A DNA stretch of 64,000 nt. Source: Papilionanthe hookeriana x Papilionanthe teres. Taxonomy: Eukaryota; Streptophyta; Magnoliopsida; Asparagales; Orchidaceae. The notes under the pieces are model-generated. The model saw nothing but the letters and a program-made list of their open reading frames with translations, had not been told where the DNA came from and searched no databases. Position numbers and translations under genes: made by a program. Positions 57,901 to 64,000 of the stretch are shown piece by piece. The number at the start of each line of letters is the position of its first letter. Position 1 is the stretch's first letter. Where the stretch lies: contig CM040439.1 of assembly GCA_022702705.1 (NCBI GenBank), positions 34,226,930 to 34,290,929 on the forward strand, in the 5' to 3' direction.

Positions 57901-57904
57901 GGAG

Positions 57905-59340
57905 GATTTACAAACTTTTTTTTTGCAATAATTTATGAACTCAAATTTATATATGTTTATAATGATTTTGTAAAGTCCAAGCAATCAAAGCAAATATACG
58001 TATCATATCAAGTAATACAGGGCTCTAATGGAGTCCTGGTTATCGATCCCACAGGAAGCTATGAAGCAGAAGAAAGTGTTTCACAATAGGTAATGTAGCA
58101 CTGAAATCCGATACTCAAATTGCACTTAAAGTTTAATACTTACTTCTACTACCACTATGCAGAAAACAGTAACAATTAATCAAACTACAATTACTTCTAA
58201 TAACTCTGAAAATAGAATTAACTAACAGACACACAATAAGCTATATATTTTTAAAGGTTTTTGATATATGAGAAAAGTATCTTTCCTCTTGCAATGAGAA
58301 TATGATGTGTGGATTATATGGAACAAATATTTATGTTATTGTGCCAAATAGGAGCATAAATGTTTCTTTACCCTTAAAAGAGTACCCCCTCTTCCAAGCA
58401 TGAAAAGAACATCGACATATCATAAGTTTAGTCACTAAATCTAAGACTAGGCTGGGAGGATACCGACTCTCACTACGGAGCTCCCACTCACCCTTCACCT
58501 AAAGGCTAACCTTCGAGTTTAGTTACTAATCTTAGGACCAAATTGGGGATCTCAGCCTGTCACCCTGAAACCTCCAAATCGAAGTCCATCAAAACACATT
58601 TCCCTATTTATTTGCACTCAATTCTCATGAACTACGCAATTCATCCATGGAAATTGAATTACTTCTTCATTATTGTTGTAGAACACTAAATCCTTTCAGA
58701 ATTAATGTTCAACAACATATTTTAACAATTCAATTAGTCAGATCGAAAAGTAAATTAAGTTCAAAATGAAAAATCATCACAACTTCTTCGATTATCCATA
58801 CCTCGATTTATGAAGCCTCTTTCCTTGATAATCTTCCTTTTCATCATCACTTTGTCCAACAATCGGTACGAATCGAAACTTGTAAACTTCCTTCAGTTAA
58901 AAATGCGAGATCGAGGGGTTTCTATAGAGTAGGAATCCATGGGATGCGAATTGGGAATGGTTGTTTTCGTTTCTCTAGAGTTAGGAAGTCTAAAATGGAG
59001 TTTAGGGAGTTATAAGGACGAAGATCCCGCTCAAAATCGCCAAAACTTGCATTTTGAAACTTCAAAAACCGTCAACAGGTTTTGGGCGCCGGCGGCGCTC
59101 GATACGGCGCCGGTGGCGCTCAAACCTGTAAGTTCAGTAATACTCTGTGATAGGGCGCCAACGGTGCCCATTTTGGCGCCGGCGACGCCAGTGGTCAAAA
59201 ATTCTCACTGAACTTCGTTTGGCCCAAAATATTCCAATATCTCAATTCGATCCACCACTTATCAATTTTAAAAGTATTTAGGAGTAATTAAGATTCAAAA
59301 ATAACTATCTAAAAAGCACAACTACATCAAATAAGCAAAC
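57905..59340 (-). repeat. Athila-3 3' LTR, antisense (boundaries approximate)
   Basis: This sequence shares with the other Athila LTRs the ATACGTATCATATCAAGTAAT element (57997), the GTGCCAAATAGGAGC stretch (58340), the AGGCTAACCTTCGAG block (58502) and the TTATTTGCACTC stretch (58610). A GGCGCC-rich island lies at 59085-59190. It follows the end of Athila-3 pol on the minus strand, so it is the 3' LTR. The left edge is cut near 57905 by the LINE, and the right edge is not certain. Confidence 0.55.
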
Positions 59341-59415
59341 GCACTACAAAGATACATATGGGTTGTCTCCCATAAAGCGCTAGGTTTAACGTCGTCAGCC
59401 CGACAAATCATACAG
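59341..59415 (-). other. Conserved Athila sequence after pol
   Basis: On the minus strand GTCGGGCTGACGACGTTAAAC, followed by GCGCTTTATGGGAGACAACCC, is a string found just after pol in Athila-type elements. It has no coding role that I recognise. Confidence 0.5.
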
Positions 59416-60560
59416 TTAATCGAGAAGACTCAGCAATAAAACATCTTTGAAGTCAGGTTGAAACCCGTCAAAGGAAGGCTTTAATCGATGTCCATTAACT
59501 TTGAAAATCTTTTCAGTATCAGGATCTTTAATATCAACAGCTCCAAAAGAATGAACGTTTACAACTGTAAAAGGTCCTAACCATCTAGAATTGAGTTTTC
59601 CATGAAATAAATTCAATCTTGTGTTGTATAACAAAACTTTTTGTCCAAATTCCAATTTCTTTCTCAATATCTTCCGATCATGCCACAATTTCATTTTCTC
59701 TTTATAGATCCTATCATTGTGATAAGATGCATTTCTAATCTCTTCTAATTCATTCAATTGCATAAATCTTTTTCTCCAGCATTTTTTAAATTAAAATTCA
59801 ACTCTTTTATCTCCCAATATGTTTTAGCTCCAATTCAACCGGTAAATGGCAAGTCTTACCAAACACTAATCTATAAGGAGACATTCCAATAGGGGTTTTA
59901 AAAGCAGTTCTATAAGTCCATAAAGCAGTATCCAATCGAGCAGACCAATCTAATTTATGATTATCCACAGTTTTCTCCAAAATTCTATTAATTTCATGAT
60001 TAGACACTTCTGCTAAACCACTAGTCTGGGGATGATAAGCAACAGATATTCTATGAATAATATTATATTTCTCAATCAATCTTTTAATTTGATTATTCCT
60101 GAAATGAGATCCACCATCAGTTATAATCACTCTCGACATTCCATATCTTGTAAATATAATTTTCTTTAAAAATTTTGAAACACTCCGAGCATCACATCTA
60201 GGTAAAACAATAGCTTCAATCCATTTCGAGACATAATCAACGACAACCAATATATATAAATTTCCAAATGAAGGAGTAAATGGTCCCATAAAATCTAATC
60301 CCCATACATCGAAAATTTCAACTTCCAAATTATAATTTAGAGGCATCTCATTTCTTTTAGAGATATTACCTACTCTCTGACATCGATCACATGATTTAAT
60401 ATATTTATAAACATCTTTAAAAAGTGTAGGCCAATAAAATCCAGATTGTAAAATCTTAAAAGCAGTTTTATCAGCACCAAAATGACCTCCAAATTCAGAA
60501 TCATGACATCGTTGAATAATCAAATTCGTTTCTTCTTGTGGCACACATTTCCTAATAATC
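59416..60560 (-). pseudogene. pol: Athila-3 integrase
   Basis: Read on the minus strand, the zinc-binding part has CHDSEFGGHFGADKTAFKIL and SCDRCQRVGNISKRNEMPL. The core has VWGLDFMGPF (first Asp), VVVDYVSKWIEA, ITDGGSHF (second Asp) and YHPQTSGLAEVSNHEI (Glu). The main frame runs 60544-59807, and a second frame (59763-59416) gives the C-terminus with HDRKILRKKLEFGQKVLLYN, LGPFTVVNVHSFGAVDI and VNGHRLKPSFDG. The wording SKRNEMPL and FDVWGLDFMGPF is characteristic of Athila integrases. Only one frame break separates the parts, so this is among the better preserved genes of the window. Confidence 0.9.
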
Positions 60561-60680
60561 AGATCCTTACACTGTTTATATAGATAGGGCTCATCCCAAA
60601 AATAAAATCTTGCATCATATTTAAACTTCTTTATTGTTGCCTTGTTAAATCAGATGGTACAAAATCACTTATAATATAAT

Positions 60681-61139
60681 TCACAATATTAACATACCAA
60701 GACAAATTGCTTCCCATAATAGTATAAAGTTGTTCATCAGAGAAAGTTTCTGTAACTTCCTTCTCAAATTCAGATAATTTATCATACCTAATCTTGACAG
60801 ATGATCAGTTATTTGGTTTTCAGCTTCCTTTCTATCAACTATCATAAAATCAAATTCTTGCAGAAGAAGTATCCATCTAACAAGTCTAGGTTTTGCATCC
60901 TTCTTTTGCATTAAATATTTGATAGCCAAATGGTCTGTATGTACAATACTTTTAGCTCCAATTAAATAAGGTCTAATCTTTTCAAAAGTAATTACTATAG
61001 CTAATAACTCTCTTACAGTAGTGGTATAATTAATTTGAGTCTCATTAAGAGTTTTACTAGCATAGTAAATGACTTTGAAAACTTTATCATGCCTTTGCCC
61101 CAATGCTACTCTGATCGCATAATCACTCGCATCACACAT
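60681..61139 (-). pseudogene. pol: Athila-3 RNase H
   Basis: The minus-strand open frame gives MCDASDYAIRVALGQRHDKV (first Asp in CDAS), VIYYASKTLNETQINYTTTV, RELLAIVITFEKIRPYL (Glu), SIVHTDHLAIKYLMQKKD (second Asp) and a NQITDHLSRL end. All parts of the Ty3/gypsy RNase H are present in one frame. Only one RNase H is found, in contrast to the Tat elements. A 136-bp stretch with stops separates it from integrase (60545-60680). Confidence 0.9.
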
Positions 61140-62203
61140 AAGTTCAAATGGTTTCTCCCAATCCAGTGAAACAATTATAGGTGCAGGATTAATTTCTCTT
61201 TCAATAATTCAAAAGCACTCAAACATTCATCAATAAAATCAAATTTTCTATCATTTTCTAAAAGTCAGCATAAAGGTTTGGTAATTTTAGAAAAATCTTC
61301 AATATATCGCCTGTAAAATCCAGTGTCCTAAGAAACTCCTCACCTCTCTCACAGTAGTGGGTGACAGTAATCTCTCAATCACTCTAATTTTAGCAGGATC
61401 GACCTCCATACAATATTCAAAAATTTTATGCCCAAGCACAATTCCTCCTGCAACCATAAATTGACATTTCTCTCAATTCAGAACTAGATTTGTTTTCTCG
61501 CAGAGCTCTAAAACTTTTGCTAAGTTTTCCATGCAAATTTCAAATGAAGTCCTAAATAAGAGAAATCATCCATAAAAACTTCTATTCCATTATCTATCAT
61601 ACTACTGAAGATAGACATCATATATCTCTAAAATATTGCAGGTGCATTACACAGTCCAAAAAGCATTCTTCGAAAAGCAAAGGTTCCATAAGGGATAGTA
61701 AATGTTGTTTTTTCTTCCTCAGGAGCAATAGATATTTGATGGTAACCAGTATATCCATCCGTAAAAACAAGAAGCACTTATGTCCAAGCAAGTCTATCTA
61801 GCATTTGAACGAGAAAAGGAAGAGGAAAGTGATCTTTTCTAGTGGCGGCATTTAATTTCCTATTGTCGATACAAATTCATCATCCATTAACTTGTCTTGT
61901 GGGTATAATTACATTACATTAATTCACTTCAACAATCACTTCTCCCTTTTTCGGTACACAATGTATTGGACTCACCCAAGCACTATCCGAAATAGGATAA
62001 ATAATTCCAGCATCCAGCCATTTTAAAATCTCTTTCTTAACTACTTCTTTTATTATTAAATTTAATCTCCTTTGCGGATCAACTCTCGGTTTATGTTCTT
62101 CATCTAATAAAATTTTGTGCATACAAATCGAAGGACTAACTCTTTTAATATCTGCCAAAGTCCATCCAAAAGCTTTCTTGTATCTTTTTAAAATTTTCAA
62201 CAA
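61140..62203 (-). pseudogene. pol: Athila-3 reverse transcriptase
   Basis: The open part 62203-61919 has LKRYKKAFGWTLADIKRVSP and AGIIYPISDSAWVSPIHCVP, the Athila RT start. Beyond it the frame is broken, but the blocks continue: CIDNRKLNAATRKDHFPLPF, GYTGYHQISIAPEEEKTTFT, FGLCNAPAIF, the active site GIEVFMDDF with FMDD at 61564-61575 (usually YMDD), and FYRRYIEDFSKI. Breaks near 61905, 61770, 61650 and 61550 make it non-coding as written. Confidence 0.85.
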
Positions 62204-62712
62204 CTTCTGTTCTTGATAATCGTTTAACTCCGAAGATACAATAACTAAGCGAGGTAGATGATTCTCCTAAAAACATATACTTTAAATGATTAGGGAGAAT
62301 TTTCATCTCAAGTTCAGGAGGTTTTATTATAGATGGAATTAAGCTTTTATTTCCACATTCCATAGTGTCTAATACTTCGAATCTCTCCTGAACATACTCC
62401 AAATCTTCATTCTTCTTACTATCTGAATTTTCTTCATTTTCAATTTTTTCTTCAAACATATTTTCATACTTTACTTTATTTTCAAATATATTTTAAAAAT
62501 GATCGTTTCTCAAATATTCACAGACCTCCATCCTAAAACATTCATTATCTTTTTCCTTTGAGGGATACTTCGTAGATTTCAAAATATTAAAGGTTACTCT
62601 CGATCATTAACTCTCATAGTTAATTCTCATTTTTTAACATCAATCATCGCTCTTCCAAGTAGTAAGGAATGGTCATCCCAAAATGATTGGAATTTCTTTA
62701 TCTTACTCCAAA
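62204..62712 (-). pseudogene. pol: Athila-3 protease-RT linker
   Basis: The minus-strand frame 62459-62145 encodes an acidic start (EEKIENEENSDSKKNEDLEY), then PPELEMKILPNHLKYMFLGE, a conserved Athila block before RT. The stretch 62460-62712 carries the end of the protease in another frame. Confidence 0.7.
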
Positions 62713-64000
62713 TCAAGTACAATAAAATCCACAAGGAAAGATAAATTTATTCACTTTCACTAAGACATCTTCCACCACTCCTTTAGGGTAAGTAATGGAA
62801 CGATCGGCCAACAGAAGAGTCACAGATGTAGGAGAAATTTCTCCTATTTCCAACCTTTTGAAAGTTGATAAAGGCATAAGATTAATACTAGCTCCCAAAT
62901 CACATAAGGCTTTTCCGAAAAAATTTTCACCTATAGCACACGGAATAGTGAAACAACCAGGATCTTTAAGTTTTTTCGGAAGCTTCTTCTGAATAATTGC
63001 ACTACACTCTCCACTAAGTGCAACAGTTTCATGATCTGTAAACTTTCTTTTCTTTCTCAGGATATCCTTGATAAACTTAGCATAGTCAGGCATCTGTTTT
63101 AATGCTTCAACAAAAGGAATATTTATCGTTAATTTCTTAAGGATCTCCAAAAATTTTCCTAATATGTTATCCCTATTTTGTTTATTCAATCTTTGAGGAA
63201 ATGGAGGTGTTGGTTTTTCAACAGTTATCTTCATTTGCTCAAGAGGATAATCCAAGTCTAGATAAATCTTGTTTGAACCTTTTTCGACTTGCACCTTCTC
63301 CTTTTCTATTTCAACTTCTTTTGCCACACTTGTTTCCAATTCTTTTCCACTCCTTAATTGAATAGCCTTAAGTTGTTCCTTGTTTTGATCTTTTGGATTG
63401 ATCTCAACATTACTTGGAAGTATTCCAGAATGTCTATTACTAAGTGCAGTGAAAATATGCCCCAATTGATTTTCAATATTTTTCATAGCAACACCTTGAG
63501 CTTGTAATTGATTTCCCATACTCAGAACCATTTCTTCAGTAGGCAACTTCTTATCCTTAAATTGCGGGTTACTATTAAATCCAGGAGGATAAGATGGTCT
63601 AAAATTGGTATTTCCTTGATTGTTTGAATTTCCAATTGGATTTATAGAACTGTTCCCCCAATGCGGGTTAACATTGGCATTGCTATTATTCCAATTGAAA
63701 TTTGGGTGATTCTTCCAACCAGGATTATAATAATTCGAATAAGGATTGTTAGGTCTATTAATAGCATTTAAAATCTCATAAGGTGTTTGAGATTTTGTTA
63801 TCTGTCCAAATGAATTTTCCTCCAACACTTGATGTGATTGAGAATAATTCATTCCATATTGATCTATTTTTCTAGAAAGGGTTGCAATTTGAGAAACTAT
63901 CATAGTCATCATATCTGAATCATTAACACTAGCTACTCTCTTAGGATTTACCCGTTCAGAGGGCCATTGAAAATTATTAGTAACCATTTCTTCAATTAAT
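62713..64000 (-). CDS. gag: Athila-3 gag C-terminal half and aspartic protease (partial, runs off window)
   Basis: The longest open frame of the window (at least 424 residues) is on the minus strand and stays open to the right edge. Gag landmarks are RVNPKRVASVNDSD, ATLSRKIDQYGMNYS and an Asn-rich middle with NPYSNYYNPGWKNHPNFNWN, then QGVAMKNIENQLGHIF, IQLRSGKELE and LTINIPFVEALKQMPDYAKF. The retropepsin motif ALCDLGASINLMPLSTF lies near 62862-62910, with Asp and Gly of the active site; LLLADRSITYPKGVVEDVLV is the flap-side region. Gag and protease are thus fused, as usual for Athila. It ends at a frame break after CGFY. The N-terminal gag half lies outside the window. Confidence 0.88.
   Translation of the reverse strand, partial: LIEEMVTNNFQWPSERVNPKRVASVNDSDMMTMIVSQIATLSRKIDQYGMNYSQSHQVLEENSFGQITKSQTPYEILNAINRPNNPYSNYYNPGWKNHPNFNWNNSNANVNPHWGNSSINPIGNSNNQGNTNFRPSYPPGFNSNPQFKDKKLPTEEMVLSMGNQLQAQGVAMKNIENQLGHIFTALSNRHSGILPSNVEINPKDQNKEQLKAIQLRSGKELETSVAKEVEIEKEKVQVEKGSNKIYLDLDYPLEQMKITVEKPTPPFPQRLNKQNRDNILGKFLEILKKLTINIPFVEALKQMPDYAKFIKDILRKKRKFTDHETVALSGECSAIIQKKLPKKLKDPGCFTIPCAIGENFFGKALCDLGASINLMPLSTFKRLEIGEISPTSVTLLLADRSITYPKGVVEDVLVKVNKFIFPCGFYCT

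Larger units (their letters stand above)
53398..57904 (-). mobile_element. L1-type LINE, degraded and 5'-truncated, antisense
   Basis: On the minus strand the order is endonuclease (from 57900), linker, RT, zinc finger and RNase H (to 53956), then a 3' UTR ending in CTTTTCACCAAAAAG at about 53398, a typical plant L1 end with a short A-rich tail. ORF1 and the first residues of the endonuclease are absent, so insertion was 5'-truncated. The 5' end abuts an Athila LTR. No clear target duplication was found. Confidence 0.85.
57905..64000 (-). mobile_element. Athila-3: Athila-type LTR retrotransposon, antisense, 5' part outside window
   Basis: The order on the minus strand is gag, protease, linker, RT, RNase H, integrase and 3' LTR. 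The integrase and gag wording is that of Athila. No env-like gene is present between integrase and the LTR, where some Athila elements carry one. Frames are moderately broken, and preservation is better than in Athila-1 and Athila-2. Confidence 0.85.

Noticed and set aside
1..64000. tRNA, rRNA, organelle-derived DNA or bacterial genes
   Set aside because: No conserved tRNA boxes, rRNA motifs or organelle genes were recognised. The only tRNA-like strings are the primer binding sites.

Overview
The window is plant nuclear DNA made almost entirely of retrotransposons. I found no host protein-coding gene, tRNA or rRNA. The evidence for a plant is the element repertoire: Tat/Ogre-type Ty3/gypsy elements with very large LTRs and two RNase H domains, Athila-type Ty3/gypsy elements with an Asp-tRNA-like primer site, an L1-type LINE with a C-terminal RNase H, and an RTE-type LINE ending in a TTG tail.

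Layout. Positions 1-42133 hold two nested members of one Tat family. The outer copy (Tat-A) is read from pol at position 1. It is interrupted after 4393 by a complete inner copy (Tat-B, 4394-31919, about 27.5 kb, LTRs of about 7.47 kb). It resumes at 31920 and ends with its own 3' LTR at 42133. A perfect 5-bp target duplication, ACTTC (4389-4393 and 31920-31924), shows nesting rather than a tandem recombination chain. From 42134 to 46236 lies an older Tat relative on the minus strand (Tat-R), carrying a 5'-truncated RTE LINE. From 46237 to 51648 are remains of two Athila-type elements facing each other. Positions 51649-53397 are AT-rich and unassigned. A degraded L1 LINE occupies 53398-57904 on the minus strand. 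An Athila element (Athila-3) occupies 57905-64000 on the minus strand and runs off the window.

Most notable content. Downstream of integrase, where some plant retroelements carry an env-like gene, both Tat copies carry an extra reading frame. It contains a recognisable AlkB-type 2-oxoglutarate/Fe(II) dioxygenase domain, closest by eye to plant ALKBH9/ALKBH10 RNA demethylases. The HxD motif, the distal histidine and a following arginine pair are all present, and in the outer copy they lie in one open frame. A long basic N-terminal region of unknown function precedes the domain, and the inner copy has a good splice acceptor 3 bases before the candidate start codon. The inner element inserted inside the outer element's AlkB reading frame.

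How the parts work together. The 5' LTR would supply promoter and leader. The PBS primes reverse transcription, gag forms particles, and protease, reverse transcriptase, two RNase H domains and integrase copy and insert the element. The AlkB protein, perhaps made from a spliced RNA, could act on methylated element RNA; that last role is inference. Nearly every reading frame here contains frameshifts. Differences between the near-identical LTRs cluster at CAG/CTG trinucleotides, so some frameshifts may be base-calling errors at CHG-methylated cytosines rather than real decay.
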